Of a stretch of 64,000 nt of DNA, positions 16,589 through 27,209 are shown piece after piece (the stretch's first letter is position 1; each line of letters begins with the position of its first letter). The translations under genes and the position numbers were made by a program. Origin of the DNA: Erythrobacter sp. 3-20A1M (GTDB taxonomy: Bacteria > Pseudomonadota > Alphaproteobacteria > Sphingomonadales > Sphingomonadaceae); the NCBI RefSeq assembly GCF_018636735.1, contig NZ_CP045200.1:2944001-3008000 (forward strand), written 5' to 3'. The notes beneath the pieces are model-generated. The model ran no database searches and had not been told where the DNA came from. It saw only the letters and a program-made list of their open reading frames with translations.

Positions 16589-17145
16589 CCCTGGCTTCTC
16601 GCGCACCCCTGTTGTTCGCCGGTCTGGCGATGGCTGGCCTCGTCGCTTGCGGCGATTCGACCGCGGACCGTAAGCTGCCCGGTGGCGAGCCGGCGCAGAC
16701 CGAGGCAGGGCAGGACACGAATGTCGTGCCCGGCGTGGAACCCAAGGTTTCGGGATCGGAGCCGGCGGTCGCCGTGTTGCAGCCGATCGGGAAAACCGTC
16801 GATGTCGATCTCGGTCCGAACCTGGGTGGCTGCACGTTCGAGAAGGACGATGCGGTGCTGCTGATCGCGGGTGCGCCCGACGATACGGACGCGCGTGGCA
16901 AGGGCGTGATCAAGGTCGGCGGCGTCGATAGGCTGATGACAGGGACCACCCCGGGCGGCCCACCCGCGATCGACGCGGGGCCGACGATGACCGATGGCGA
17001 ATATACCGTGACGGTCGAGCGCGGCGCTGGCGACGGCAAATCGGTCGGGGTCGAATCCAGCCAGTGGCCGGCCGACCTGATAGTGCGCAAGGACATGGCG
17101 AACGAGCGTCGCTATGCCGATGGAACATGGACGTGCGGCGTATGA
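16585..17145 (+). CDS. Hypothetical lipoprotein embedded between nuoC and nuoD
   Basis: 186-residue protein with a signal sequence and lipobox ([15 protein letters not shown], Cys at about residue 22), so a likely membrane-anchored periplasmic lipoprotein. A Pro/Gly/Glu-rich linker precedes a small domain with Cys in [15 protein letters not shown] and a terminal TWTCGV, which could form a disulfide. ATGA overlaps with nuoC upstream and nuoD downstream show it is a genuine member of the operon. The function is unknown. The periplasmic location means it would face the opposite side of the membrane from the complex I peripheral arm. Confidence 0.72.
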   Translation: MTLASRAPLLFAGLAMAGLVACGDSTADRKLPGGEPAQTEAGQDTNVVPGVEPKVSGSEPAVAVLQPIGKTVDVDLGPNLGGCTFEKDDAVLLIAGAPDDTDARGKGVIKVGGVDRLMTGTTPGGPPAIDAGPTMTDGEYTVTVERGAGDGKSVGVESSQWPADLIVRKDMANERRYADGTWTCGV

Positions 17146-18356
17146 GCGGACTGGTACAGGAACGATCCCCCACCACCGAGGGGGAGGAGATCGGCAACTA
17201 CACGATCAATTTCGGGCCCCAGCATCCCGCGGCGCACGGCGTGCTGCGCATGGTGATGGAGCTGGACGGCGAGATCATCGAGCGCGTCGATCCGCATGTC
17301 GGGCTGCTCCACCGCGGCACCGAGAAGCTGATCGAGCACAAGACCTATCTGCAGGCGCTGCCGTATTTCGACCGGCTCGACTATTGCAGCCCGCTGTGCA
17401 TGGAGCACAGCTACGTCCTCGCGATCGAGAAGCTGCTCAATCTCGAAGTGCCGATCCGCGCGCAATATCTGCGCGTGCTGTTCGCCGAGCTGACGCGCAT
17501 TTCCAATCACATGCTCAACATCGGCAGCCACGTGATGGATGTCGGCGCGATGACGCCCAACCTGTGGGTGTTCGAGCTCCGCGAAGACTGCATGAACTTT
17601 TTCGAGCGGGCGAGCGGCGCGCGTATGCACAGCGCCTGGTTCCGCCCCGGCGGCGTGCATCAGGACGTGCCGCTGAAGCTGCTGACCGATATCGGCGACT
17701 GGGTCGACAATCGCCTGCCCGAACTGTTCGGCGACGCGATGAGCCTCGTCATGGACAACCGCATCTTCAAGCAGCGCAATGTCGATATCGCGCTGGTGAG
17801 CAAGGCGGATGCGCTGGCTTGGGGCTTCTCCGGTCCGCTGATCCGCGCAGCCGGCATTCCGTGGGATCTGCGCAAAAGCCAGCCCTACGACGTTTACGAT
17901 CGGATGGAGTTCGACATCCCCGTCGGCACCAATTCGGATTGCTACGACCGCTTCATGGTGCGCGTGAAGGAAGTTTACGAAAGCGCGAAGATCATCAAGC
18001 AGTGCCTCGCCGAAATGCCCGAGGGGCCGATCGCGGCCGACGACGGCAAGGTGGTTCCGCCCAAGCGCGGGCAGATGAAGCAGTCGATGGAAGCGCTCAT
18101 TCACCACTTCAAGCTCTACACCGAGGGCTTCCACGTGCCCGCGGGCGAAGTCTACGTCGCGACCGAAAGCCCCAAGGGCGAGTTCGGCGTCTATCTCGTC
18201 AGCGACGGGTCGAACAAACCCTATCGCTGCAAGATCCGCCCGACCGCTTTTAGCCACCTCCAGGCGATGGACTTCATGTGCGAGGGCCACATGCTGCCCG
18301 ACGCGACCGCCATCCTCGGCGCGATCGACGTGGTGTTCGGGGAGTGTGATCGATAA
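17142..18356 (+). CDS. nuoD: NADH-quinone oxidoreductase subunit D
   Basis: 49-kDa-type subunit that shapes the quinone pocket of complex I with NuoB; 404 residues. Conserved segments are [17 protein letters not shown] near the N-terminus (the HPAAHG loop at the quinone site), [45 protein letters not shown], and the C-terminal [12 protein letters not shown]. The ATG at 17142 overlaps the lipoprotein stop and gives the expected N-terminus. The frame upstream to 17064 is not homologous. The final base is shared with the nuoE start. Confidence 0.97.
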   Translation: MSGLVQERSPTTEGEEIGNYTINFGPQHPAAHGVLRMVMELDGEIIERVDPHVGLLHRGTEKLIEHKTYLQALPYFDRLDYCSPLCMEHSYVLAIEKLLNLEVPIRAQYLRVLFAELTRISNHMLNIGSHVMDVGAMTPNLWVFELREDCMNFFERASGARMHSAWFRPGGVHQDVPLKLLTDIGDWVDNRLPELFGDAMSLVMDNRIFKQRNVDIALVSKADALAWGFSGPLIRAAGIPWDLRKSQPYDVYDRMEFDIPVGTNSDCYDRFMVRVKEVYESAKIIKQCLAEMPEGPIAADDGKVVPPKRGQMKQSMEALIHHFKLYTEGFHVPAGEVYVATESPKGEFGVYLVSDGSNKPYRCKIRPTAFSHLQAMDFMCEGHMLPDATAILGAIDVVFGECDR

Positions 18357-19024
18357 TGGCTGACCGCACACCCGCACCCGACACGCCCGAACTGCGCGCA
18401 CGCTGGGGCTCGTTCGCGTTCACCGATGCGTACAAGGCGAAGGCCGACACCGCGATCGCGCGCTATCCAGAGGGGCGGCAGCGGTCGGCGGTGATGCCGC
18501 TGCTCGATCTTGCTCAGCGGCAGGTCGGCGAGGAGACGAATACGCAAGGGTGGCTGCCGCTGCCGGTGATCGAGTACGTCGCCGCCTATCTCGACATGCC
18601 GGTGATCCGCGTGCTCGAGGTCGCGACGTTCTACTTCATGTACAACATGACGCCGGTCGGTAAGTACCACGTGCAGGTCTGCGGCACGACGCCGTGCATG
18701 TTGCGCGGCTCCGATGCCCTGTTCGAAACCTGCCGCAAGCGCGGGATGGTGAAGGGCCATATCTCGGAAGACGGGTTGTGGACGCTGACCGAGGTCGAGT
18801 GCATGGGCAATTGCGCCACCGCGCCGATGGCCCAGATCAACGACGACAATTACGAGGACCTGACGCCCGAGCGGCTCGACGCCATTCTCGACGCCCTGGC
18901 GGCGGGCGAGCAGCCCAAGACTGGCACGCAGGAGCCGGGCCGCCACACCAGCGAGCCGGTCGGTGGGCCGACCACGCTAAAGGAAATGGTCGAGGAAAAT
19001 TACGATTACCGGGGTGAATGGTGA
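18356..19024 (+). CDS. nuoE: NADH-quinone oxidoreductase subunit E
   Basis: 24-kDa-type peripheral subunit with the 2Fe-2S cluster N1a; 222 residues. Ligand motifs are CGTTPC (thioredoxin-like domain, about residue 104) and ECMGNCATAPM. The N-terminal helical region includes the conserved AVMPLLDLAQRQVG and VLEVATFYFMYN. The C-terminus is extended by a Gly/Thr/Pro-rich tail of roughly 30 residues. Its stop overlaps the next micro-ORF by one base. Confidence 0.96.
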   Translation: MADRTPAPDTPELRARWGSFAFTDAYKAKADTAIARYPEGRQRSAVMPLLDLAQRQVGEETNTQGWLPLPVIEYVAAYLDMPVIRVLEVATFYFMYNMTPVGKYHVQVCGTTPCMLRGSDALFETCRKRGMVKGHISEDGLWTLTEVECMGNCATAPMAQINDDNYEDLTPERLDAILDALAAGEQPKTGTQEPGRHTSEPVGGPTTLKEMVEENYDYRGEW

Positions 19025-19182
19025 TGGCGAAGGCTGGCTTTCCCGTGATCGGCGTTGTTTTTCTCGTCTTGGCGGCCATTAATCTGCTGCGCGGCGATAA
19101 CTGGATCGTATGGCTGATCCTAGGGGTCGTGTTCGGCGGGCTCGGTATCTTCCGCTCCAGGAAGACCGGAGGTAGTAACTGA
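19024..19182 (+). CDS. 52-aa membrane peptide between nuoE and nuoF
   Basis: Micro-ORF with ATG at 19024 (sharing a base with the nuoE stop) and TGA at 19180-19182. The protein has two hydrophobic segments, [17 protein letters not shown] and [17 protein letters not shown], separated by RGDN, and a basic tail RSRKTGGSN, which predicts a hairpin with both ends cytoplasmic. The one-base overlaps on both sides and in-frame fit in the operon argue for real translation. No family recognised. Confidence 0.65.
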   Translation: MAKAGFPVIGVVFLVLAAINLLRGDNWIVWLILGVVFGGLGIFRSRKTGGSN

Positions 19183-19325
19183 TGCCCGCCTCGGTCATGA
19201 CGCTCACCGTCGCGCTGATCCTGGTGGTCATCGCGTGGAAGGTTTTCAGCGGCGTCGTGAAGACGCTCGCTCTGCTCGCGATCTTGGTGGTCGCGGCCGT
19301 TTTCGTGTTCGGAGGTTTCGCCTGA
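19182..19325 (+). CDS. 47-aa hydrophobic peptide between nuoE and nuoF
   Basis: Micro-ORF with ATG at 19182 (last base of the preceding stop) and TGA at 19323-19325 overlapping the nuoF start by one base. The sequence is almost wholly hydrophobic ([17 protein letters not shown] and [18 protein letters not shown]), with Lys residues in the middle suggesting two spans or one kinked span. Placement with exact start/stop overlaps supports expression. Function unknown; it may act with the neighbouring 52-aa peptide. Confidence 0.6.
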   Translation: MPASVMTLTVALILVVIAWKVFSGVVKTLALLAILVVAAVFVFGGFA

Positions 19326-20608
19326 TGCTGGCCGATAAGGATCGCATCTTCACCAATCTTTACGGCTTCCAGGATTGGGGCCTCGATGCTGCGCGCAAGC
19401 GGGGCGATTGGGACGACACCAAGGCTATCCTCGCGCGTGGCCAGGACGCGATCATCGACGAGATCAAGGCATCGGGCCTGCGCGGGCGCGGCGGTGCGGG
19501 CTTCCCGACCGGTATGAAGTGGTCCTTCATGCCCAAGGAATCGAAGGACGGTCGCCCCAGCTTCCTCGTCATCAATGCCGACGAATCCGAGCCCGGTTCG
19601 TGCAAGGACCGCGAGATCATCCGCCACGACCCGCACAAGCTGATCGAAGGCGCGCTGGTCGCGGGCTTCGCGATGCGCGCGCGCGCGGCCTATATCTACA
19701 TTCGCGGCGAATATATTCGCGAGGCGGAAGTGCTGCAGGCCGCGATCGACCAGGCCTACGACGCCGGGCTGATCGGCAAGGATGCCTGCGGATCGGGCTA
19801 TGATTACGACGTCTTCCTGCACCGCGGGGCGGGCGCCTACATCTGCGGCGAAGAGACCGCGATGATCGAGAGCCTGGAGGGCAAGAAGGGCCAGCCGCGG
19901 CTCAAACCGCCGTTCCCGGCGGGCGCAGGCCTCTACGGCTGCCCCACGACGGTCAACAACGTCGAATCGATCGCGGTCGCGCCGACCATCATGCGCCGTG
20001 GCGGTGCCTGGTTCGACAGCTTCGGGCGCGAAAAGAACTCGGGCACCAAACTGTTCCAGATCAGCGGTCATGTCGAGCGGCCCTGCGTGGTCGAGGAAGC
20101 GATGAGCATTCCCTTCCGCGAACTGATCGAACGCCACGCGGGTGGTATCACCGGCGGGTGGGACAACCTGCTGGCGGTGATCCCGGGCGGCTCTTCCGTC
20201 CCGCTCGTCCCGGCAGAGCAGATCATGGACGCGCCGATGGATTTCGACGGGCTGAAGGATCTGGGTAGCGGCCTTGGCACCGCGGCGGTGATCGTGATGG
20301 ACAAGTCCACCGATATCGTGCGTGCGATCAGCCGCATCAGCTATTTCTACAAGCACGAGAGCTGCGGCCAGTGCACCCCCTGCCGCGAGGGTACGGGCTG
20401 GATGTGGCGCGTGATGGAGCGCCTGCGCACCGGCGACGCCGCGATCGACGAGATCGACATGCTGCAGCAGGTCACGAAACAGGTCGAAGGCCACACCATT
20501 TGCGCGCTGGGCGACGCGGCGGCCTGGCCGATCCAGGGGCTGATCCGCCACTTCCGCCCCGAGCTCGAGCGGCGGATCGAAGAGAACTTGCCGGAGGCGG
20601 CCGAATAA
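19325..20608 (+). CDS. nuoF: NADH-quinone oxidoreductase subunit F (NADH-binding)
   Basis: 51-kDa-type subunit that oxidises NADH with FMN and passes electrons to cluster N3; 427 residues. Seen are [20 protein letters not shown] (NADH binding), [15 protein letters not shown], the FMN-binding [19 protein letters not shown], and the 4Fe-4S ligands [12 protein letters not shown] plus a distal Cys in [13 protein letters not shown]. The start at 19325 is fixed by overlap with the preceding peptide; the longer frame from 19235 overlaps both micro-ORFs and has no family character. Confidence 0.97.
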   Translation: MLADKDRIFTNLYGFQDWGLDAARKRGDWDDTKAILARGQDAIIDEIKASGLRGRGGAGFPTGMKWSFMPKESKDGRPSFLVINADESEPGSCKDREIIRHDPHKLIEGALVAGFAMRARAAYIYIRGEYIREAEVLQAAIDQAYDAGLIGKDACGSGYDYDVFLHRGAGAYICGEETAMIESLEGKKGQPRLKPPFPAGAGLYGCPTTVNNVESIAVAPTIMRRGGAWFDSFGREKNSGTKLFQISGHVERPCVVEEAMSIPFRELIERHAGGITGGWDNLLAVIPGGSSVPLVPAEQIMDAPMDFDGLKDLGSGLGTAAVIVMDKSTDIVRAISRISYFYKHESCGQCTPCREGTGWMWRVMERLRTGDAAIDEIDMLQQVTKQVEGHTICALGDAAAWPIQGLIRHFRPELERRIEENLPEAAE

Positions 20609-22611
20609 TGCCTAAAGTTACCGTAGACGGACAGGAAATCGAGGTTCCGGACGGCGCGACCGTGCTGCAGGCCTGCGAGATGGCGGGCAAGGAAATCCCC
20701 CGTTTCTGCTATCATGAGCGGCTGAGCATCGCGGGCAATTGCCGCATGTGCCTGGTCGAGGTGAAGCCCGGGCCGCCCAAGCCGCAGGCGAGCTGCGCGC
20801 TGCCCGCGACCGACGGCCAGGAAATCCGCACCGATACCGAGATGGTGAAGACCGCGCGCGAAGGCGTGATGGAATTCCTACTCATCAACCACCCGCTCGA
20901 CTGCCCGATCTGCGACCAGGGCGGCGAGTGCGACCTGCAGGACCAGAGCCTGATGTATGGCCGCGGCGGCTCGCGCTATCACGAGAACAAGCGTGCGGTG
21001 ACCGAGAAATATATGGGCCCGCTGATCAAGACGATCATGACCCGCTGCATCCATTGCACCCGCTGCGTGCGCTTCTCGGAAGAGATCGCGGGCGTGGACG
21101 AGATCGGCGCGCTCTATCGCGGCGAGGATATGCAGATCACGACCTATCTGGAGCAGGCGGCCAAGCACGAACTCTCGGCCAACGTGATCGATCTGTGCCC
21201 GGTCGGGGCGCTGACTTCGCGGCCCTATGCGTTCGAGGCGCGGCCGTGGGAGCTCAAGAAGACCCTCAGCATCGATGTGTCTGACGCGGTCGGGGCGAAC
21301 ATCCGCCTCGACAGCCGCGGGCGCGAGGTCATGCGCGCGCTTCCGCGCGTGAACGACGAGGTCAACGAAGAGTGGCTGTCGGACAAGGGCCGCTACATGG
21401 TCGACGGCCTGACCCGGCGTCGGCTCGACCAGGTCTGGATTCGAAAGGGCGGCAAGCTGCAGCCCGCCGGTTGGGACGAGGCGTTCAAAGCGATCGCCAA
21501 GGCGAAGCCGGGCAACAGCATCGCGGCGGTCGCTGGCGACATGCTCGATTGCGAAACGATGTTTGCGGCAAAGAAGCTGCTCGGCGCATTGGGGTCGGAT
21601 CTGCTGGAAGGTCGCCAGACCGGAATGGACTACCCGACGGACAATCTCGCGGCCGTCAATTTCAATTCTACCTTGCAGGGTATCGAAACCGCCGAGGCCG
21701 TGCTGATCGTGGGCAGCCATGTGCGCTGGGAAGCGGCGCTGTTGAACGTCCGGCTGCGCCGCGCGGTCAAGCATGGGGCCAAGGTGTTCGTGGTCGGTCC
21801 GCATTGGGACACGACCTACGACGCGGAATTCCTCGGCGACGATGCCGCCATGCTCCACGATCTGCCCGCGCATGTCGGCGAAGCTTTTGCCAAGGCGGAG
21901 CGTCCGGCCGTGATCGTCGGGGCAGGCGGGCTTGCAGCGGGAGCGCTGCAGGCAGCGCTGGGCTTCGTCGCGGAGTGGAACCTCGTTCGCGAGGACTGGA
22001 ACGGGTTCAACGTCCTGCATACCTCCGCCGCGCGGATGGGCGGGCTGATGCTCGGCTACGCGCAGAAGGGCGGTATTGCGGATATTGCCAAGGCAGCACC
22101 CAAGGTCCTGCTTTCGCTCGGTGCGGACGAGATGGATTATACGCCCTTCGCCAACAGCCTGAAGGTCTATATCGGTCACCACGGCGACAAGGGCGCGCAT
22201 GCGGCGGACATCATCCTCCCCGCCGCGTCCTACGCCGAGAAGGACGGGACCTACGTCAACCTGGAAGGGCGCGTGCAATTCGCGGAAAAAGCGGTGTTCG
22301 CACCCGGTGACGCGCGGGAAGACTGGACGATCCTGCGCGCTCTGGCCGACGCGCTGGAGGTCTCTGTCGGGTTCGACAGCTTCGCCGAATTGCAGGCCGC
22401 AATGATCCGCGAAGTACGAGCTTTGGGCGAGGAAGGCCTAGCCGACCTCGGCAAACTCCCGAAAGCGAAGGCGACCAAGGCGAAGGGCCGGATCACCTAC
22501 CCGATCGCCGACTTTTACCTGACCAATCCGATCGCCCGGGCAAGCGCGGTGATGCAGCAATGCTCGGCCGAACTGCTCCATGGCGATGAAGTGCTGGAGG
22601 CCGCGGAATGA
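20608..22611 (+). CDS. nuoG: NADH-quinone oxidoreductase subunit G
   Basis: 75-kDa-type peripheral subunit with several Fe-S clusters; 667 residues. The N-terminal 2Fe-2S domain has [20 protein letters not shown]. The HxxxCxxCxxxxxC motif is [19 protein letters not shown]. Further 4Fe-4S ligands are in [12 protein letters not shown] and [14 protein letters not shown]. The rest is the molybdopterin-oxidoreductase-like fold ([38 protein letters not shown]), which has lost its cofactor in complex I. The ATG at 20608 shares a base with the nuoF stop. The stop overlaps the nuoH start by four bases. Confidence 0.96.
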   Translation: MPKVTVDGQEIEVPDGATVLQACEMAGKEIPRFCYHERLSIAGNCRMCLVEVKPGPPKPQASCALPATDGQEIRTDTEMVKTAREGVMEFLLINHPLDCPICDQGGECDLQDQSLMYGRGGSRYHENKRAVTEKYMGPLIKTIMTRCIHCTRCVRFSEEIAGVDEIGALYRGEDMQITTYLEQAAKHELSANVIDLCPVGALTSRPYAFEARPWELKKTLSIDVSDAVGANIRLDSRGREVMRALPRVNDEVNEEWLSDKGRYMVDGLTRRRLDQVWIRKGGKLQPAGWDEAFKAIAKAKPGNSIAAVAGDMLDCETMFAAKKLLGALGSDLLEGRQTGMDYPTDNLAAVNFNSTLQGIETAEAVLIVGSHVRWEAALLNVRLRRAVKHGAKVFVVGPHWDTTYDAEFLGDDAAMLHDLPAHVGEAFAKAERPAVIVGAGGLAAGALQAALGFVAEWNLVREDWNGFNVLHTSAARMGGLMLGYAQKGGIADIAKAAPKVLLSLGADEMDYTPFANSLKVYIGHHGDKGAHAADIILPAASYAEKDGTYVNLEGRVQFAEKAVFAPGDAREDWTILRALADALEVSVGFDSFAELQAAMIREVRALGEEGLADLGKLPKAKATKAKGRITYPIADFYLTNPIARASAVMQQCSAELLHGDEVLEAAE

Positions 22612-23660
22612 CCGAGTTCTTCCAGGGCTGGGGCATGAGCTACGAATGGGCGTGGTTCGTCGCGACCATCGCGGGCATCCTGCTGATCGCGCTGCCGGTG
22701 ATGCTGGCAGTGGCGATAGTGATCTATTTCGATCGCAAAATCTGGGCGGCGATGGCGCTGCGCCGGGGACCCAACGTGGTCGGGCCGTTCGGCCTGCTGC
22801 AAAGCTTCGCCGACGGGTTGAAGGTGTTCCTGCAGGAAACCATCATCCCGAGTGCGGCGAACAAGGGCCTGTTCCTGCTCGCACCCATCATCACCTTCAC
22901 CGTTGCTCTGGCCGCGTGGGCGGTGATCCCGTTCAATTCGGGTGCGGTGCTGGCGAACATCAATGTCGGCCTGCTGTACGTGCTCGCGATCAGTTCGCTG
23001 GGCGTTTACGGCGTCGTCATCGCGGGCTGGGCGTCGAACTCGAAATATCCGTTCTTTTCCGCGATGCGCGCCGCGGCGCAGATGATCAGCTACGAGGTCT
23101 CGATCGGCTTCATCCTGATCTGCGTGATCCTCTACGCCAATACCAGCAGCATGCTCGGCATCGTGGAGGCGCAGCGCGGCTATGGCCTCGGCTTCGTCAA
23201 CGGGTTCTTCTTCAACATCCTGCTGTTTCCGGTCTGGGTGATGTTCCTCATCTCCAGCCTGGCGGAAACCGCGCGCGCGCCGTTCGACCTGACCGAGGCG
23301 GAAAGCGAGCTCGTCGCCGGGTACCAGACCGAATACAGCTCGATGAGCTTCGCGCTCTACTGGCTGGGCGAGTACGCCAACGTGCTGCTGATGTGTACGC
23401 TCAACGCGGTGTTGTTCTTCGGCGGCTATCTCCCCCCGTTCGATTGGGCGCCGCTCTACTGGATCCCGGGCTGGATCTGGCTGTTCGCGAAGATCCTGTT
23501 CTTCTTCTTCGTGTTCAGCTGGGTAAAGGCGACCGTTCCGCGCTATCGCTACGACCAGCTGATGCGCCTGGGGTGGAAGGTGTTCCTGCCGCTGAGCCTG
23601 TTCTTCGTCGTCGTCGTCAGTGGATGGCTGATGCTCACCCGTTATGGAGGCGCGGCATGA
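22608..23660 (+). CDS. nuoH: NADH-quinone oxidoreductase subunit H
   Basis: Eight-span membrane subunit (ND1 type) linking the peripheral and membrane arms at the quinone channel; 350 residues. Conserved loops are [31 protein letters not shown], split here by position (about 41-70), [14 protein letters not shown], and the acidic [20 protein letters not shown]-terminal [20 protein letters not shown] is typical. ATGA overlaps join it to nuoG and nuoI. Confidence 0.97.
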   Translation: MTEFFQGWGMSYEWAWFVATIAGILLIALPVMLAVAIVIYFDRKIWAAMALRRGPNVVGPFGLLQSFADGLKVFLQETIIPSAANKGLFLLAPIITFTVALAAWAVIPFNSGAVLANINVGLLYVLAISSLGVYGVVIAGWASNSKYPFFSAMRAAAQMISYEVSIGFILICVILYANTSSMLGIVEAQRGYGLGFVNGFFFNILLFPVWVMFLISSLAETARAPFDLTEAESELVAGYQTEYSSMSFALYWLGEYANVLLMCTLNAVLFFGGYLPPFDWAPLYWIPGWIWLFAKILFFFFVFSWVKATVPRYRYDQLMRLGWKVFLPLSLFFVVVVSGWLMLTRYGGAA

Positions 23661-24142
23661 CTGCTGCCCAGCTCATAAAATCGTTTACCCTGTGGGAGTT
23701 CGTGAAGGCGCATGCCCTCACGCTGAAGTATTTCTTCAAGCCCAAGGCGACGATCAACTACCCCTACGAGAAGAACCCGCTGAGCCCGCGCTTTCGCGGC
23801 GAGCATGCGTTGCGTCGCTATCCCAATGGCGAGGAGCGCTGCATCGCATGCAAGCTGTGCGAGGCGATCTGCCCGGCGCAGGCGATCACGATCGAGAGCG
23901 AGCCGCGCGACGACGGCAGCCGCCGCACCACGCGCTACGACATCGACATGACGAAGTGCATCTATTGCGGCTTCTGTCAGGAGGCGTGCCCGGTCGATGC
24001 GATCGTGGAAGGCCCGAACTTCGAATATTCGACCGAGACGCGCGAGGAACTCCTCTACGACAAGGCGAAACTGCTGGCGAACGGGGACAAGTGGGAGCGG
24101 GCGATCGCCGCGAACCTTGAAGCCGACGCGCCGTATCGTTAA
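23657..24142 (+). CDS. nuoI: NADH-quinone oxidoreductase subunit I
   Basis: Peripheral subunit with two 4Fe-4S clusters (N6a, N6b) on the route to quinone; 161 residues. The two ferredoxin motifs are [15 protein letters not shown] and [20 protein letters not shown]. The ATG at 23657 sits four bases back from the nuoH end. The longer frame reaching to 22580 overlaps nuoH and is a shadow. 27 bases separate it from nuoJ. Confidence 0.97.
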   Translation: MTAAQLIKSFTLWEFVKAHALTLKYFFKPKATINYPYEKNPLSPRFRGEHALRRYPNGEERCIACKLCEAICPAQAITIESEPRDDGSRRTTRYDIDMTKCIYCGFCQEACPVDAIVEGPNFEYSTETREELLYDKAKLLANGDKWERAIAANLEADAPYR

Positions 24143-24169
24143 CCGCGCCGCAGACCGAACCGGGGCCCC

Positions 24170-24799
24170 ATGATTCACGTTCTCGCCTTTTACCTGTTTG
24201 CGGTGCTGGTCGTTGCCAGCGGCGTGCTCACCATCATGAGCCGCAATCCCGTGCATTCGGTGCTCTGGCTCATCCTCGCCTTCTTCAACGCGGCGGGCCT
24301 GATGATTTTGCTCGGTGCCGAATTCATCGCGATGCTGCTGGTGATCGTCTATGTCGGCGCGGTCGCGGTGCTGTTCCTGTTCGTCGTGATGATGCTCGAC
24401 ATCGATTTCGCCGAGCTGCGTGCCGGGTTCGTGAAGAATTTCCCGATCGGGATCGCGATCGCGCTGGTCCTGCTTGCCGAGCTGGTGCTGGGCATCGGCG
24501 CGTACCGGGCCGGCTCGCTGGAACTGGGCACGCCGGACGGCACAGCCGCGCCGATCGCCGGTGCGAGCAATATCCAGTCCATGGGCGCGCTGCTTTACGG
24601 CAAGTACCTGTTCCTGTTCGAAAGCGCGGGAATCATCCTGCTTGTCGCAATGATCGGCGCGATCGTGCTGACCCACCGCGAGCGGGCGCGCCACGGCCGC
24701 CGCGAGACGCACCAGAATATCGGTCGCCAGGTCTCGCGCCGCCCGCAGGACGCGACCGAAATGAAGAACCCCGAAGTGGGCAAGGGAGTCGAGCTGTGA
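24170..24799 (+). CDS. nuoJ: NADH-quinone oxidoreductase subunit J
   Basis: Membrane-arm subunit (ND6 type), 209 residues with five predicted spans: [58 protein letters not shown] with the glycine-containing pi-bulge region, and two more. The C-terminus after [20 protein letters not shown] is soluble and basic, as in other alphaproteobacteria. Its stop abuts an interspersed repeat that separates it from nuoK. Confidence 0.95.
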   Translation: MIHVLAFYLFAVLVVASGVLTIMSRNPVHSVLWLILAFFNAAGLMILLGAEFIAMLLVIVYVGAVAVLFLFVVMMLDIDFAELRAGFVKNFPIGIAIALVLLAELVLGIGAYRAGSLELGTPDGTAAPIAGASNIQSMGALLYGKYLFLFESAGIILLVAMIGAIVLTHRERARHGRRETHQNIGRQVSRRPQDATEMKNPEVGKGVEL

Positions 24800-24824
24800 C
24801 CCTTCGACAGGCTCAGGGCGAACG
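24800..24824 (+). repeat. Sphingomonad-type short interspersed repeat (CTTCGACAGGCTCAGGGCGAAC core)
   Basis: Directly after the nuoJ stop lies CCTTCGACAGGCTCAGGGCG followed by AACG. This short element is widespread between genes in sphingomonad genomes, where it yields tell-tale translations such as RPEPVEG or LSLSKG in noncoding frames; both appear here on the opposite strand. The copy is in the operon between nuoJ and nuoK and could fold or be bound in the mRNA. Only one copy was noticed in the window. Confidence 0.6.
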
Positions 24825-24845
24825 CCATACAGGAGCACTCCGCGC

Positions 24846-25151
24846 ATGATCGGCATCGAACATTATGTCGTCGTCGGCGCGATCCTGTTCGTGCTCGGCG
24901 TGCTGGGGATTTTCCTCAATCGCAAGAACGTAATCGTCATCCTGATGGCGATCGAGCTGATCCTGCTGGCGGTGAACATCAACCTCGTTGCGTTCTCCAG
25001 CTTCCTCGGCGATCTGACCGGACAGGTGTTCGCGATGTTTGTGCTGACCGTCGCCGCTGGCGAGGCGGCGATCGGTCTGGCGATCCTCGTCATCTTCTTC
25101 CGCGACCGGGGCACCATCGCGGTCGACGATGTCAACGAGATGAAGGGGTAG
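24846..25151 (+). CDS. nuoK: NADH-quinone oxidoreductase subunit K
   Basis: Small three-span membrane subunit (ND4L type), 101 residues, part of a proton channel. It has the two conserved intramembrane glutamates in [22 protein letters not shown] and [19 protein letters not shown]. It follows the interspersed repeat by about 20 bases and precedes nuoL by 6. Confidence 0.96.
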   Translation: MIGIEHYVVVGAILFVLGVLGIFLNRKNVIVILMAIELILLAVNINLVAFSSFLGDLTGQVFAMFVLTVAAGEAAIGLAILVIFFRDRGTIAVDDVNEMKG

Positions 25152-25157
25152 GGGCCC

Positions 25158-27209
25158 GTGATCGAGATCATCGTCTTCCTGCCATTGCTGGCAGCGATCG
25201 CTGCCGGGCTGGCCAACAAGGCTCTGCCCGCGGCCTTCGCCAAGCTGGTGACGACCGTCGCGCTGTTCGTGGCGTGCGGCCTCAGCTGGCCGATCTTTTT
25301 AGGCTTCCTCGGCGGATCGATGACCGCGCATGTCGCGCCGGTGCTGTCGTGGGTTCAGTCCGGCGACCTGTCGTTCGATTGGGCCCTGCGCGTCGACACG
25401 CTGACGGCGGTGATGCTGGTGGTGGTGACCAGCGTTTCGGCGCTCGTTCACCTCTATAGCTGGGGCTACATGGAGGAGGACCCGGACCAGCCGCGCTTCT
25501 TCGCCTATCTCAGCCTGTTCACCTTCGCGATGCTGATGCTGGTGACGGCCAACAACCTCGTCCAGATGTTCTTCGGATGGGAAGGGGTCGGCCTCGCATC
25601 CTATCTGCTGATCGGCTTCTGGTTCCGGAAGCCCAGCGCCAGCGCCGCCGCGATCAAGGCCTTCGTGGTTAACCGCGTGGGCGACCTCGGTTTCATGCTC
25701 GGTATCTTCGGCACCTTCCTGGTGTTCGGGACCACTTCGATCCCCGAGATCCTCGCCGCCGCACCGGGTATGAGCGGGAGCAGCATCACCTTTGCCGGGA
25801 TGCGGCTGCAGACGATGGACATCCTCTGCATCCTCCTGTTCATCGGCGCGATGGGCAAGTCGGCGCAGCTCGGCCTGCACACCTGGTTGCCCGATGCGAT
25901 GGAGGGCCCGACGCCGGTCTCCGCGCTGATCCACGCCGCAACGATGGTGACCGCAGGCGTCTTCATGGTCTGCCGCCTGTCGCCCATGTTCGAGACCGCG
26001 CCGACCGCGCTCGCCTTCGTCACCTTCATCGGCGGCGCGACCTGCCTGTTCGCGGCGACCATCGGCACGACGCAATGGGACATCAAGCGGGTGATCGCCT
26101 ATTCGACGTGTTCGCAGCTCGGTTACATGTTCTTCGCCGCCGGGGTAGGTGCCTATGGGGTGGCGATGTTCCACCTGTTCACGCACGCCTTCTTCAAGGC
26201 GCTGCTGTTCCTGGGCGCGGGCTCGGTCATCCATTCGATGCACCACGAGCAGGACATGCGCTATTATGGCGCGCTGCGTAAGCGTATCCCGATCACGTTC
26301 TGGGCGATGATGGCCGGTACGCTGGCCATCACCGGGGTAGGTATCGCGGGCGTGTTCGGCTTCGCGGGCTTCTATTCGAAGGACGCGATTTTGGAGGTCG
26401 CCTTCGCGCGCGGCACCGGCGTGTCCAACTTCGCCTTCTGGGCGGGCGCGGTCGCCGCGCTGCTGACCAGCTTCTATAGCTGGCGGCTGATGTTCCTGAC
26501 CTTCTGGGGCAAGCCGCGCTGGGCGGACAGCGAGCATATCCAGCATGCCGTCCACCACGGACACGACGAGCCGGAACACGGCAATCCGCCGATCCAGGAA
26601 GATGCCGGGGACTCTCCCAAGCACCACGTTCCCGAACCTGAGGAGCGCGACGGCACGGCAGGGTACTCTCCGCACGAGAGCCCGTGGGTCATGCTGATCC
26701 CGCTGATCGTGCTGAGCATCGGCGCGGTATTCGCCGGCTTCGTGTTCACGCATCCCTTCGTGGAGGGAGAAGGCTTCTGGGCAGGGTCGATCTTCTACAA
26801 CGAAGCCCTGATCCATGCCGCACACAACGTGCCGCCGCTGATCAAATGGTCGGCGACGATCGCAATGCTGATCGGCCTGCTGGCTGCGTGGACCGGCTAC
26901 ATCCGCAACACCTCGTTGCCGGAGCGTGCGGCGGACCAGCTCGGCCCGGTTTATCGCTTCCTGCTCAACAAGTGGTACTTCGACGAGCTCTACAACGCGA
27001 TCTTCGTGCGCCCCGCGTTCTGGATCGGTCGCAAGCTGTGGAACTGGGTCGATATCGGCACGATCGATCGCTTCGGCCCCGACGGTGCCGCCTGGGTGGT
27101 TCAGCGTGGCTCGGTCTACGCGAAGAGAATCCAGTCCGGTTACCTCTATAGCTACGCGCTAGTGATGCTGCTCGGCGTCATTGCCGCGGTGACGTGGGCG
27201 CTGCGCTAA
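25158..27209 (+). CDS. nuoL: NADH-quinone oxidoreductase subunit L
   Basis: Largest antiporter-like membrane subunit (ND5 type), 683 residues with about 16 spans and a long lateral helix near the C-terminus. Key segments are the [19 protein letters not shown] stretch with the channel Glu, [19 protein letters not shown] with the channel Lys, [18 protein letters not shown], and [18 protein letters not shown] His/Glu/Asp-rich hydrophilic loop of about 60 residues (near 455-510) contains an [18 protein letters not shown] run. The start is GTG at 25158, 6 bases after nuoK. The stop overlaps nuoM by one base. Confidence 0.96.
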   Translation: MIEIIVFLPLLAAIAAGLANKALPAAFAKLVTTVALFVACGLSWPIFLGFLGGSMTAHVAPVLSWVQSGDLSFDWALRVDTLTAVMLVVVTSVSALVHLYSWGYMEEDPDQPRFFAYLSLFTFAMLMLVTANNLVQMFFGWEGVGLASYLLIGFWFRKPSASAAAIKAFVVNRVGDLGFMLGIFGTFLVFGTTSIPEILAAAPGMSGSSITFAGMRLQTMDILCILLFIGAMGKSAQLGLHTWLPDAMEGPTPVSALIHAATMVTAGVFMVCRLSPMFETAPTALAFVTFIGGATCLFAATIGTTQWDIKRVIAYSTCSQLGYMFFAAGVGAYGVAMFHLFTHAFFKALLFLGAGSVIHSMHHEQDMRYYGALRKRIPITFWAMMAGTLAITGVGIAGVFGFAGFYSKDAILEVAFARGTGVSNFAFWAGAVAALLTSFYSWRLMFLTFWGKPRWADSEHIQHAVHHGHDEPEHGNPPIQEDAGDSPKHHVPEPEERDGTAGYSPHESPWVMLIPLIVLSIGAVFAGFVFTHPFVEGEGFWAGSIFYNEALIHAAHNVPPLIKWSATIAMLIGLLAAWTGYIRNTSLPERAADQLGPVYRFLLNKWYFDELYNAIFVRPAFWIGRKLWNWVDIGTIDRFGPDGAAWVVQRGSVYAKRIQSGYLYSYALVMLLGVIAAVTWALR

